From assembly GCA_937870685.1 (NCBI GenBank), contig CALMZX010000077.1, positions 1-64,000 on the forward strand: a stretch of DNA of 64,000 bases, read 5' to 3'. The notes under the pieces were generated by a model, which made no database searches, was not told where the DNA came from, and saw only the letters and a program-made list of their open reading frames with translations. The translations under genes and the position numbers were made by a program. Origin of the DNA: an uncultured Alphaproteobacteria bacterium (GTDB lineage: Bacteria; Pseudomonadota; Alphaproteobacteria; Rhizobiales; Aestuariivirgaceae). Position 1 is the first letter of the stretch. Every line of letters starts with the position of its first letter. Below, piece after piece: positions 49,669 through 59,422 of the stretch.

Positions 49669-50100
49669 TTACTTCGCCCGCGCCTTGTCGGTCCTGGCGC
49701 GCGGTGCCTTGCCGGCGACAAGTTCCTTCGCCTGGGCAATCCATTCCTCGCGGGCGCTGCGGCCCTTGAGGTTGAGCTTGGCATCCAGCTTTGCCAGCGC
49801 TGCGGGTGCCAATGCCGCGACATGGGCCAGCGTGCTGATCCCTTCCTTGGCGAGCTGTGTCTTGATCTTGGGGCCGATGCCGCCAATCAGCGACACATCG
49901 GAAGGTGCTTCAGCGGCATCCACAGGAGCGGCTGCCAAACTGACGGGCACCACGTCCGGGATGGTGGTTTCGGCCTGCACGCTTGCAAGAGCCCGCTGCC
50001 AGTGGATTTCATGACGGCCATTGGGGCGGCCTTCCTCCAGCCAGAACTGGTAGGCGCGGGCGCGGATGATGTCGTCGTGTTCGGGAAGGATGTGCGGCAT
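49669..50100 (-). CDS. DUF2934 + helix-hairpin-helix protein
   Basis: HDDIIRARAYQFWLEEGRPNGRHEIHWQRA (DUF2934); SLIGGIGPKIKTQLAKEGISTLAHVAAL (HhH). Confidence 0.82.
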   Translation of the reverse strand: MPHILPEHDDIIRARAYQFWLEEGRPNGRHEIHWQRALASVQAETTIPDVVPVSLAAAPVDAAEAPSDVSLIGGIGPKIKTQLAKEGISTLAHVAALAPAALAKLDAKLNLKGRSAREEWIAQAKELVAGKAPRARTDKARAK

Positions 50101-50165
50101 GGGGCTCTCCATCATGCGAAAGGGGCGGTTTGAACCGCCCCTAACACAAAACCGTCAACCCAATC

Positions 50166-50196
50166 CATGTTTTTGTTGCGCCGCAACAAAAACATG
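50166..50196. terminator. 31-bp perfect palindrome, candidate terminator or protein-binding site
   Basis: CATGTTTTTGTTGCG-C-CGCAACAAAAACATG; a second hairpin AGGGGCGGTT-TG-AACCGCCCCT at 50121-50142. Confidence 0.6.
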
Positions 50197-50216
50197 TGTG
50201 CATGCTACAGCCCTTT

Positions 50217-51119
50217 TCAGGCCGCCTTGCGCTGTTCCAGAACCTGCGACACGGTCGGCACCCGGGCGAGTACATCCAGCGCGTCGGCGCGCACATGCTT
50301 CTTGCGCATGTGCTCTTCCACAACCGCCTTGCTGACCTTGCCCTGGTCCAGACACTCCTTGAGCAGCGAGAAGAAGAAGGCTTCCTGGCGCGGATCCGGA
50401 TGTTTCTTGTACTTCAGCGGCAGCTGGATGCCGTTGGTGCCCAGCAGCTTGTCCACGAAGGGAATCTTGATCCGGTTCTGGAAGTCGATGGGCAGCCCCG
50501 TCTTCCACGGCTGGGTGCGGCGCTTGGTGTTGTGGATGAGCTTGGTGTCGGCTTCCAGGCGGTCGAAATCGTTCCAGTAGGATTCGAGATAGCCAACCGT
50601 GCCCTTGGGCTCCGCATTGAGCGTGCTCAGGTCTTCATAGTCCAGCTTGCCCGCGAACATGTCGGCGAAGAGCTTGCTCACCTTCCAGTGCTTGAGCTTG
50701 GCGCAGTCAAGCAGCATGACGCTTGAGGCCACATAGTCGGCGCGGCCATTGTGGCCGGGGCGCGGCTTGGCCATCACCGCATAACCCTTCATGTCGCGCT
50801 CGAAGAGTTCGTTGACGTCACCCACCGCGAACACATCCGGATCAACCACTACGGCGCGGCCTTCGTAGTTCATCAGTTCCGGCGGCATGAAACGCGTCGG
50901 AGTGAAGGATTGCAGGTCACTGTTCTTCCAGACGCGCCAGGTGCCCGCGCGCAGGAACTTCTTGCCCTCGTAGTCATCGAAGAACTTGAAATCCTCGCGG
51001 CGGATGATCTTCACGTCGAAGGCATCCGGGTTCTTGGAATTGCGCTTGAAGGAGTGCTCGGAAACGATGGCACCCACCATCTGCTTCTCGTTGGTATGGA
51101 TGAAAACCGTGTTTTTCAT
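50217..51119 (-). CDS. Glycosyltransferase-like conserved hypothetical protein
   Basis: VFIHTNEKQMVGAIVSEHSFKRN...AVVVDPDVFAVGDVNELFERD resembles GT8-type nucleotide-sugar glycosyltransferases. Confidence 0.5.
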   Translation of the reverse strand: MKNTVFIHTNEKQMVGAIVSEHSFKRNSKNPDAFDVKIIRREDFKFFDDYEGKKFLRAGTWRVWKNSDLQSFTPTRFMPPELMNYEGRAVVVDPDVFAVGDVNELFERDMKGYAVMAKPRPGHNGRADYVASSVMLLDCAKLKHWKVSKLFADMFAGKLDYEDLSTLNAEPKGTVGYLESYWNDFDRLEADTKLIHNTKRRTQPWKTGLPIDFQNRIKIPFVDKLLGTNGIQLPLKYKKHPDPRQEAFFFSLLKECLDQGKVSKAVVEEHMRKKHVRADALDVLARVPTVSQVLEQRKAA

Positions 51120-51320
51120 GGGAAACGTCCTTTGCGGACGTCAACTATAGGCCGAATCCGCTGCACCGCAACACGCCGCCGGACCCATGCGCAACCATGC
51201 CGCGGACGCCAGAACATAACGGCAACCTTGTAAGCGGCCCATATTTCCTCTAACTCGGGGCTGTCGGCATCCAGAAGGTGCACTTTTCCTTCGTCCGGCA
51301 ATTCCTGTGCCCGCCCCAAC

Positions 51321-52778
51321 ATGCTGTTCAATTCCGTCGCATACATATTCGCCTTTCTGCCCGTCACAGCCTGCATCTTCTGGCTGTTGATGTGGCTTGG
51401 ACACAAGCAGATGGCGTTGTCGGCGTTGAGCCTCGCCTCGCTGTTCTTTTACGGCTGGTGGAACCCTGTCTATGTGCCGCTGCTCCTGGCGCTGGTGCTG
51501 GCCAATTACGCCATTGGCTATTATCTCGCCACACAGCGGCACTGGCGCAAGTCCGTTCTCACCGCAGGACTCATCCTCAACCTCTCGGTTCTCGGCTACT
51601 TCAAATATGCGGCCTTCCTCGCCGCCAATGCCAACAGCCTGCTTGGCACCAGCATCGAGACCGGCACGATCCTCCTGCCTTTGGCGATTTCCTTCTTCAC
51701 CTTCCAGAAGATCGCCTTTCTGTGCGACGCCTATGCCGGCAAGGTGAATGACCTCGGTTTCCTGCGCTTCGGACTGTTCGTCTCGTTCTTTCCGCAACTG
51801 ATCGCGGGCCCCATCGTCCACCACCGCGAGATCATGCCCCAGTTTGCCAGGCTGGAGATGAAACACCTGAGCTGGGGCACGCTTGCCACGGGCATGAGCC
51901 TGTTTTCCGTTGGCCTGTTCAAGAAGGTGGTGATCGCCGACGGCCTCTCGCAATTTGTCGGGCCGGTGTTCACTGCGGCATCCGAAGGTGCCAGCCTCAA
52001 CACCGGAGATTCCTGGCTGGGCATGCTGGCCTACACCTTCCAGCTCTACTTTGACTTCTCGGGATATTCCGACATGGCACTCGGAAGCGCCCTGCTCTTC
52101 GGCATCCACCTGCCGGTGAACTTCTACTCACCATACAAGGCCACCAGCATCATCGATTTCTGGCGGCGCTGGCACATCACGCTGTCCAGTTTCCTGCGCG
52201 ACTATCTCTACATTCCCTTGGGCGGAAACCGCCACGGACCGTTGCGCCGCTACTTCAACCTGTTCATCACCATGCTGCTGGGCGGACTGTGGCACGGCGC
52301 GGGTTGGACCTTCGTGGCCTGGGGTGCGCTTCATGGGTTTTATCTCATCATCAATCACCTGTTCCGCACAGTGGCGGGTGAGAGCCGCAGCCGGCTGGCT
52401 GGCCTCGCGGGCTTCCTTCTCACATTCCTGGCGGTGGCCATTGCCTGGGTCTTCTTCCGCGCCCCGACCTTCCCGGCCGCTCTGGCCGTGCTGCAAGGAC
52501 TTGCCGGTTCCATTGACGCGCCTCAGTTCCTTCCCGCCTCGGTCACAGGCACGGTGCTGATGATCAGCTCACAGCCCGAAGAAGCTGCCGCCGCCATGCT
52601 GGCCATTGCCGCGGCGATGGCCTTCCTTCTGCCCAACGCGGCCCAGTATTTCCTGACGCCGGACCGCCGCCTCGCTTTTGCGCCCAACCTTTTCAACTTC
52701 CTGCTGGTTGCGGCCTGCTGGATATGCGTCATCATCAGCCTGGGGGGACCAAGTGAGTTTCTCTATTTCCAGTTCTGA
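51321..52778 (+). CDS. MBOAT-family O-acyltransferase (AlgI-like)
   Basis: MLFNSVAYIFAFLPVTACIFWLL; FFPQLIAGPIVHHREIMPQF; GGLWHGAGWTFVAWGALHG. Confidence 0.94.
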   Translation: MLFNSVAYIFAFLPVTACIFWLLMWLGHKQMALSALSLASLFFYGWWNPVYVPLLLALVLANYAIGYYLATQRHWRKSVLTAGLILNLSVLGYFKYAAFLAANANSLLGTSIETGTILLPLAISFFTFQKIAFLCDAYAGKVNDLGFLRFGLFVSFFPQLIAGPIVHHREIMPQFARLEMKHLSWGTLATGMSLFSVGLFKKVVIADGLSQFVGPVFTAASEGASLNTGDSWLGMLAYTFQLYFDFSGYSDMALGSALLFGIHLPVNFYSPYKATSIIDFWRRWHITLSSFLRDYLYIPLGGNRHGPLRRYFNLFITMLLGGLWHGAGWTFVAWGALHGFYLIINHLFRTVAGESRSRLAGLAGFLLTFLAVAIAWVFFRAPTFPAALAVLQGLAGSIDAPQFLPASVTGTVLMISSQPEEAAAAMLAIAAAMAFLLPNAAQYFLTPDRRLAFAPNLFNFLLVAACWICVIISLGGPSEFLYFQF

Positions 52779-53925
52779 CCCCCGGCGTTTCGTCATCGCC
52801 GTCCTCGTGTTCCTGGCATTGCTCTTCGGGCTGACGGTGTTGGCCCGCCAGGTGCTTGTGGCGACCGGAGACTTCCTGCCTGAGGAAGATATTGTCCGCA
52901 TGCAACAGTCCGCAGGGCGGCCCTGCATCTTCTCGGAATATGGAAAACAGAACGAAGGCTTCTACAAGTTTGAAATCTACAAGACCGTCAAACCTGATAT
53001 CGCCGTTCTCGGCTCCAGCCGGGTGCTGGAACTGACCCAGCGGCAGTTCTCGCGGCCCTTCGTCAACCTCGGCCGCGTGATGACCGACATCAAGCGCGGC
53101 GAGTCGGCGGTGACAGAACTCCTCGCCATCCATAAACCGAAGTTTCTTCTGGTGGGCCTCGACCAGTACTGGTTCAATCCCAACTGGGATGAGGCAGGCG
53201 TCGACAAGGTGAAGCGCGTCCGCTCCGACCCCAATGACCCGCGTGCCATCCTGCGCCTGGTGAGTCTGGTCTGGCGGGAAGGGTTGTGGGCTGAAGCATG
53301 GCAGGCCCTGACGCAGGGCCCCGAATGCCATCTCGGCATTTCCGCGAAGCGTTTTCTTTCAGGCTATGCGGCCGATGGTTACCGCTACTACGGTGACCTG
53401 CTCACGGCCAGTGAACCCCACGAAGACCAGAACTTCCGCATGACGCTGGGCCGCATTGCCAACGGCAACCGCCGCTTCGAAAAGGCGTCCACTGTGTCAT
53501 CCAGCCAGTTTCAACACCTGCTGGACTTGCACCGAAAGTTGGACGCGGACGGCGTGCCCCATGTCTTCTTCTTTCCGCCCTTTGCCCCCACCGTCACCGC
53601 CGCAATGGAGAAAGATGGCGGATATGGCTACATTGCCGACCTGGAACGTACCATCAGGGAGTCCGGCCTGCCCTACGTGGCGACCACCGATCCGCTGCTG
53701 CATGACTGTGATTTCATCGACGGCTTTCATACCGGTGACGCGGCCTCGGTCCGCCAGATCAGGGCCCTAGCAAAACAGGACGCACGCCTCGTGCCCTTTC
53801 TCAACATGCCGGAAGTGGAGCGGCTCTCGGCACCGGGTTCCAGCCCCATGAACTATCTCACGGAGGATCTTGGCTTGCCCCCGAAAGACTATCTGGACCT
53901 GGGGTGCGCGTGGGCACGACAGTGA
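52753..53925 (+). CDS. SGNH/AlgJ-X-like membrane-anchored protein
   Basis: GTG start inside the MBOAT 3' end; TM then DIAVLGSSRVLEL and a late DGFH motif. Confidence 0.6.
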   Translation: MSFSISSSDPRRFVIAVLVFLALLFGLTVLARQVLVATGDFLPEEDIVRMQQSAGRPCIFSEYGKQNEGFYKFEIYKTVKPDIAVLGSSRVLELTQRQFSRPFVNLGRVMTDIKRGESAVTELLAIHKPKFLLVGLDQYWFNPNWDEAGVDKVKRVRSDPNDPRAILRLVSLVWREGLWAEAWQALTQGPECHLGISAKRFLSGYAADGYRYYGDLLTASEPHEDQNFRMTLGRIANGNRRFEKASTVSSSQFQHLLDLHRKLDADGVPHVFFFPPFAPTVTAAMEKDGGYGYIADLERTIRESGLPYVATTDPLLHDCDFIDGFHTGDAASVRQIRALAKQDARLVPFLNMPEVERLSAPGSSPMNYLTEDLGLPPKDYLDLGCAWARQ

Positions 53926-53998
53926 TCATGGACGGGTTGCGCCTTGGCCGGCTTCAACGTAATGACGGTTTTCATTTTTTGATCTTGAGGATTTCGAC

Positions 53999-55438
53999 TT
54001 GAAAGCAGTCTATCTTTACTTGCCGATGGAGATTGCCGTGCGCGAGTTCGATTCTCGTCTGCTGATCGCCCTGATTGCCGTTGAAAACGGCATGGAGGTC
54101 ATCATGGGCCAGAAGTGGCTCATGGAGAAGAACATCGAAGCCATGCCGCCCGGCTTGTGGATATTCAAGACCATGACCAAGCGCGATTCCAAGCGCATGG
54201 CACGCTGCAAGGCGGCAGGCCACACAGTGGCGTCGATTGACGAAGAGGTTCCAGCGACCGCGGAAGGCAGCGGCGAACTGCTTTGGGTATCAGATGAAGC
54301 AGTACGTCTGTGTGACCGAATATTCTGCCTTGGCGAGGAACACCGCAAGAGCCTTGTGGGCAAGTGGCCCGCCACAGCTGACAAGCTCTTGATCACCGGC
54401 AACCCCAGATGGGATTATCTCCGTCAAGAACTTTCGCCTCTCTATGCCGCAAAGGCCAGGGAATACAACGACCGGTTCGGACGCATTATTCTCATGAACA
54501 CCAATAATGGCAGTGTCAATCCAGAGAAGAAAAATGCTGAGGACGTCTTCAAGGACTACGTGAAAGCCAAGAAAATCGACCCAAACAATGCACAGCACAT
54601 GGCGCTGTGGAACGACTTTATCGCGTTTGAACAGGCAAACTTCGCGGCGACGGTACCGCTCGCACGGGAACTGGCGGCAGCTTTTCCGAAACATACGCTG
54701 ATCCTTCGCCCGCATCCCGGGGAGCGGCTGGCGACCTACGCTGAACAGCTTTCGGACCTTGCCAACGTCAAGGTACTGTTCGAGGGATCAGCTGCTCCGT
54801 GGATCATGGCATCGGACGTCATGGTTCACACCGGCTGCACAACCGGCATTGAGGCCTTTGCCATGGGAAAGCCCTGCATCAATTTCGAGTCACTGCCGTC
54901 GCGCCTCAATAAGGTTCTGCTCTCGACGCGCCTTGGCTTTACCGCGCGGACCGTCAATGATGTTGTCGCCGAGGCGCGGCGCATAGTTGACTGTGGACCA
55001 GACGGTTCACCCTATCCGATAGCTACGACAGAGACTTTCCGTCGATTCTTCTCTGCACAGAGTGGGCCGCTCGCGGCTGAGAGAGTGGTGGATGCGGCGC
55101 GGCAGCTTCTGGGTGGCACCAGTTCGCATCATGCGGGCATCGCGCAGTGGCACCCAAGATGGACCTACAAGACCTGGTGGCCCTCAAAATCGTATAACCG
55201 TAAGATGTTTCCTCCTATTGACACAGATGCCTTGGGGGTGCGCCTCAATGCCCTTGCAGCGGTGCTGAAAAAGCCGTCACGCCCGGCCTTTGTAACGTGT
55301 GGTGACAGCATGGTTCATCTCTTTCCTGCCCACCTCAAAGCGCCAAAGCCAGTGGGCACCCTGCCCGCCAGGTTGATCGGCCAATTCCTTTTCAGTAAAG
55401 TGAAGGCAGAACATCGCACTGGGTCGGGACACGACTAG
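53999..55438 (+). CDS. Surface carbohydrate biosynthesis protein (GT-B-like), TTG start
   Basis: KLLITGNPRWDYLR, LILRPHPGERLATYAEQ, SDVMVHTGCTTGIEAFAMGKPCINFES. Confidence 0.75.
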   Translation: MKAVYLYLPMEIAVREFDSRLLIALIAVENGMEVIMGQKWLMEKNIEAMPPGLWIFKTMTKRDSKRMARCKAAGHTVASIDEEVPATAEGSGELLWVSDEAVRLCDRIFCLGEEHRKSLVGKWPATADKLLITGNPRWDYLRQELSPLYAAKAREYNDRFGRIILMNTNNGSVNPEKKNAEDVFKDYVKAKKIDPNNAQHMALWNDFIAFEQANFAATVPLARELAAAFPKHTLILRPHPGERLATYAEQLSDLANVKVLFEGSAAPWIMASDVMVHTGCTTGIEAFAMGKPCINFESLPSRLNKVLLSTRLGFTARTVNDVVAEARRIVDCGPDGSPYPIATTETFRRFFSAQSGPLAAERVVDAARQLLGGTSSHHAGIAQWHPRWTYKTWWPSKSYNRKMFPPIDTDALGVRLNALAAVLKKPSRPAFVTCGDSMVHLFPAHLKAPKPVGTLPARLIGQFLFSKVKAEHRTGSGHD

Positions 55439-55495
55439 CAGTCATGGCAAGGCACTGCCCACGAGCGTCCAGAACCAACGGAGACTACATCGGCC

Positions 55496-56434
55496 GTGAA
55501 CTTAACCATCATGATGTACCATTATGTGAGGCCGCCAGAAGCACCATTTCCGCGGTTGAAATCGCGCAGCCTCCAGGACTTTCGCGGGCAATTGGACTAT
55601 CTGCAGATGCGCCACAACATGGTGACAATGGAGGATGTACTGGCGGCAATTGATGGACATCAAACATTGCCACAACAAGCGGCGTTGTTGACGTTTGACG
55701 ACGGCTATTCTGACCACTACCGCTATGTCTTTCCGGAATTGTTGACCCGCAAGATCACCGGGGCCTTCTATGTCCCAGCATGCACTGTACGTGAAAGAAA
55801 GCTTTTGTCGGTCAACAAAATCCACCTTCTCCTGGCAACCCTCTCAGACGTGTCGGCCATCGTCGGCACAATTGATCGTGCGGTCGACGATGCCCATGGC
55901 AGGGGTCAGCCAGATGTTCAGACTGCACAGGCCTATCACCATGAATACATGAAGGCGAGTCGGCTCGATACTGCGGAAGTGATCTACGTGAAGAGGATGC
56001 TTCAGCACGCCTTGCCTGAAGCATTCCGCGAAGAAATCTTGGACCAACTGCTTCGGAGATTTGTCACCAGTGACGTGAGAGCACTGGCTGACGAGTTCTA
56101 CGCAAGTGCCGCGAACCTGGCCGAAATGCGAAGCGCTGGCATGCACATTGGCGGGCACGGAGATCGCCACCTGTGGCTCAACAGGTGCAGTGTTGAAGAA
56201 TGCGCCCAAGAGGTTGCCGCCTCGCGCGCGCTGTTGAAGAGCCTCGGCGTCAAGGAAGCAGAGCTGACGTTCTGCTACCCTTATGGTGGCTTTACCGCAG
56301 ACACAATCGAATGTGTTAAGCGGGAGGGCTTTCGCGCAGCCGTAACCACAGAGGTGGCAATTGCCGGTCTTGCGACAGCAAACAGATTTCGTCTCCCGCG
56401 CCTTGATACTATCGACTTGCCCGTTGCGGCGTAA
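55496..56434 (+). CDS. Polysaccharide deacetylase family protein
   Basis: TIMMYHYVRPPEAPFPRLKSRSLQDFRGQLDYL; ALLTFDDGYSDHYRYVFPELL; IGGHGDRHLWL. Confidence 0.92.
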   Translation: MNLTIMMYHYVRPPEAPFPRLKSRSLQDFRGQLDYLQMRHNMVTMEDVLAAIDGHQTLPQQAALLTFDDGYSDHYRYVFPELLTRKITGAFYVPACTVRERKLLSVNKIHLLLATLSDVSAIVGTIDRAVDDAHGRGQPDVQTAQAYHHEYMKASRLDTAEVIYVKRMLQHALPEAFREEILDQLLRRFVTSDVRALADEFYASAANLAEMRSAGMHIGGHGDRHLWLNRCSVEECAQEVAASRALLKSLGVKEAELTFCYPYGGFTADTIECVKREGFRAAVTTEVAIAGLATANRFRLPRLDTIDLPVAA

Positions 56435-56476
56435 ACCAGACGGGAATATGGCAGCACAGCAGTAGAAGGCTCAGAA

Positions 56477-57166
56477 ATGAATACCGCAATCGCTCCGGAC
56501 GTACCGGAGGCCAACACACAGATGTGGGACAAGATCTACAGGTCGGGCTCCATGCTTTGGTATCCAGCGGAAGCCTTGGTTCGGCTGGTGCGCCGCCACG
56601 AAAAGAGCGACGGGTTTGCGGGCACTATACTTGATCATGGCTGCGGCACCGGCAATGTCGCCGAATTTCTGACGCGCTCGGGCCATGCAGTTCATTGTAC
56701 GGATGTATCCTCCGAGGCGCTCGCGATAGTGAGCCAACGCTTTGCCAAGGCCGGTTTGCCAAATCCAGGTATCACGCTTATCGAGCCGCGCCTGGATCTC
56801 GGTCAGCAACTTCCACAGTTCAACCACGTAATCGCTTGGCAGTCTCTATGCTACGGTACGCGCCCAAACACGATTGCAAGCATAGCGAGTCTGGTCGAGG
56901 TACTTCCGGCGGGCGGCTGTTTCATCATGTGTTTCCCGACAGCAAATGACTTGCTCTACCGCCGTTCCGAACCCTTGGCAGATGGCAGCAGGTGCTTTTC
57001 GGAGTCCGTCTCAGACCAAATGGGAGCCGTGCTCACCATTCCTGAATCTGAAGAGGAACTGCGCTCATGGTGCAGCGGCATCACCATAAGGGACGTGGTT
57101 GAGTATGGTATGCGCTTCGCGGGTGAGCAGAACCAATTCCATGTGATCTATGGTGTGAAGGCATGA
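56477..57166 (+). CDS. Class I SAM-dependent methyltransferase
   Basis: GTILDHGCGTGNVAEFLTRSGHAVHCTDVSSEALAIVSQRF. Confidence 0.9.
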   Translation: MNTAIAPDVPEANTQMWDKIYRSGSMLWYPAEALVRLVRRHEKSDGFAGTILDHGCGTGNVAEFLTRSGHAVHCTDVSSEALAIVSQRFAKAGLPNPGITLIEPRLDLGQQLPQFNHVIAWQSLCYGTRPNTIASIASLVEVLPAGGCFIMCFPTANDLLYRRSEPLADGSRCFSESVSDQMGAVLTIPESEEELRSWCSGITIRDVVEYGMRFAGEQNQFHVIYGVKA

Positions 57167-57942
57167 GCATCCCCACAACAACGCGGGCGGCCATGGCGGA
57201 CCACATCGCCGCGCTCAACGTTGGTGCTGGCGACAACATCGTTGTGCACAGCCGTCTGACCTCATTCGGCCTGCTCGAAGATGGCAGCGAGGGTGCATGC
57301 GCTGCCATCCGTGCCGTGATCGGAACAAGGGGCACACTGGCTGTGCCCACCTTTAGGCTGCATGCGTCTGTGAGCGATGTATATAATAGGCTGACGTCGC
57401 CGTCGGAGAGGTGCGGGCAACTGTCTGAGTTTGTGCGCCAGCTTCCAGAATCGCGCCGCAGCCGCTGTCCGCTGCACTCATATGCAGCAGTGGGGCCGGA
57501 CTCCAGTTTGCTGGACCAGCCTACCGGTCGATTCTCCATGGGGCCAGATTCAGACTTCGATGTTCTCCACCACAATGGCTTCAAGCAGGTGTTCCTTGGG
57601 GCCGAATTTGCCGATGCCGCGACGATTGTTGTCCACGCAATGGCCTGTTTTGGGCGCATCCCCTACCGGACTTGGCTAGACCTCCCGCGTCAGGTGGTCG
57701 ATGACGAAGGCAACACGAGAAACATAGCTTGCCGTTACTACGGACGAAGCGACAGGAGTACTGATATAGAGGACTGGTCGGTTCCAAAACCGATTCTGGA
57801 ACGTTCCGGAAAGCTACATCAGCAGAAAACTCATTTCGGTCGCAGCTATGCCTTCATGATGAATGACCTGATCACTATTTTGATCAATCATCTGACAGAC
57901 AATCCTGAAGGATTGCTTGCTTCCACTGGAGCCCCTGCATGA
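57163..57942 (+). CDS. AAC(3)-family (aminoglycoside 3-N-acetyltransferase-like) acyltransferase
   Basis: NIVVHSRLTSFGLLEDGSEGACAAIRAVIGTRGTLAVPTF; RCPLHSYAAVGPDSSLL; TIVVHAMACFGRIPYR. Confidence 0.82.
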   Translation: MSIPTTTRAAMADHIAALNVGAGDNIVVHSRLTSFGLLEDGSEGACAAIRAVIGTRGTLAVPTFRLHASVSDVYNRLTSPSERCGQLSEFVRQLPESRRSRCPLHSYAAVGPDSSLLDQPTGRFSMGPDSDFDVLHHNGFKQVFLGAEFADAATIVVHAMACFGRIPYRTWLDLPRQVVDDEGNTRNIACRYYGRSDRSTDIEDWSVPKPILERSGKLHQQKTHFGRSYAFMMNDLITILINHLTDNPEGLLASTGAPA

Positions 57943-59411
57943 TCGATGTAGTGGAGCGGTTTACTAACCAGGCCCGGCGTCATCCGGATGCTTTGGCCGT
58001 CACAGACCGTGGCATTTGCTACAATTATGGCAAGATGCATCAGCTGGTGCAGAATCTGGCAATGAAGGCAGGCAAGAACGCAGACCATCCACGAGTGCTA
58101 ATCCTGCTGGAACAAGGTTATCATGCCTATTCGGCCAAGTACGCAGCATTGATGGCAGGCGGTTTCTACGCGCCTGTAAACATTGAAGCTCCGCAAGCAA
58201 AAATTCAGCAGATCGCGTGCCAGTTTATGCCCGATGTGGTAATAAGCGGTCCGCAGTTCTTGGAACTTGCAACGCTTGTTGCCCCTCAGGCGCATGTCAT
58301 CAACGTGGCCGCAGAGGAGACTTCCCGGCCCGCGACCTACGCCGCCCGACCGGCGCATGATCTCGCGTATGTGATGTTCACATCGGGTACGACTGGCGAG
58401 CCCAAAGGTGTCATGATCCCGCGCGACGCGCTCAATCACTACGTCGACTGGGTTGTAGGCATCGTGGATGCACGCTTGGGCGACCGGTGGTCACAACATC
58501 CCATAATTGCCTTCGACTTGAGTCAGTTCGACATTCACGGTGCACTGTGTTCCGGCGGGCACCTTTTTCCATTCAATACTCCGAGAGACCGGATGTTTCC
58601 CGCTCTCGCCATTCGACGTCACGGCATTACAATCTGGAACTCCGTTCCCAGCGTAATCAGCCAGATGAGCCGCGCGGGACATTTGACTGCCGAAAATCTT
58701 GCCACACTCCGGACGTTGAACTTCTGCGGAGAGGCCCTGTTGCGGGAACATGTGGAAGCAGTCTTTTCAGCTTGCCGGGATGCTTCTGTGCACAACACAT
58801 ATGGCCCGACGGAAGCGACTGTGTCTTGCACGTTCCTTCGCCTCACCAGAGACAACTACCAGGACCACTGTGCAGCCAACGTGGCAATTGGCGAAGCCAT
58901 TCCCGGCAGCGCCATTCATCTCGTGAACGGCCCAAATGAAGACGAGGGAGAAATAGCAATCACAGGCGTGCAATTGGCCCGTGGCTATTGGCAGGATGAA
59001 GAGAAAACAGCGGGAGCTTTCCGCCCCCTTCATATGAGCGGAGGCAACGAGCGGGCCTACTTTACAGGCGACTACGCTCACCGCGTGGAGGGAAAAATAT
59101 TCTTTGCCGGGCGTCTCGACTTTCAGGTCAAAGTGCGCGGCCGCAGGTTGGAACTGCTGGAGGTCGATGCTGCCTTGCGCAAATGTGGCTTCACGCACGC
59201 TGCGACGGCTCTGGTCGGCGACGAACTTCATGCATTCCTAGAGACCGATCTGACGTCGATTGATGCTGGCGCGTTGCGCGCGTCACTTGCAAATCACATC
59301 GAACAACATGCAGTTCCCGCGCATTTCCACCTGTACTACACCCTGCCCAGAAATCCCAACGACAAGATCGATGTGAAAGCGCTTATTGCTTCGGTCAAGA
59401 GTGAGTGCTAG
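57939..59411 (+). CDS. Stand-alone NRPS-type adenylation (AMP-binding) enzyme
   Basis: YVMFTSGTTGEPKGVMIPRDAL (A3), FDLSQFDIHG (A4), NTYGPTEATVSCT (A5), YFTGDYAHR (A7), NPNDKIDVKAL (A10). Confidence 0.93.
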   Translation: MIDVVERFTNQARRHPDALAVTDRGICYNYGKMHQLVQNLAMKAGKNADHPRVLILLEQGYHAYSAKYAALMAGGFYAPVNIEAPQAKIQQIACQFMPDVVISGPQFLELATLVAPQAHVINVAAEETSRPATYAARPAHDLAYVMFTSGTTGEPKGVMIPRDALNHYVDWVVGIVDARLGDRWSQHPIIAFDLSQFDIHGALCSGGHLFPFNTPRDRMFPALAIRRHGITIWNSVPSVISQMSRAGHLTAENLATLRTLNFCGEALLREHVEAVFSACRDASVHNTYGPTEATVSCTFLRLTRDNYQDHCAANVAIGEAIPGSAIHLVNGPNEDEGEIAITGVQLARGYWQDEEKTAGAFRPLHMSGGNERAYFTGDYAHRVEGKIFFAGRLDFQVKVRGRRLELLEVDAALRKCGFTHAATALVGDELHAFLETDLTSIDAGALRASLANHIEQHAVPAHFHLYYTLPRNPNDKIDVKALIASVKSEC

Positions 59412-59422
59412 CGCTTAGCAGC

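Noticed and set aside
51141-52109. 322-aa - strand ORF
   Set aside because: Antisense to the MBOAT gene.
57163-57942. Aminoglycoside resistance gene
   Set aside because: AAC(3)-like by family, but embedded in a glycan/A-domain operon and with a changed conserved HP region; a sugar-modifying role is more likely than resistance.
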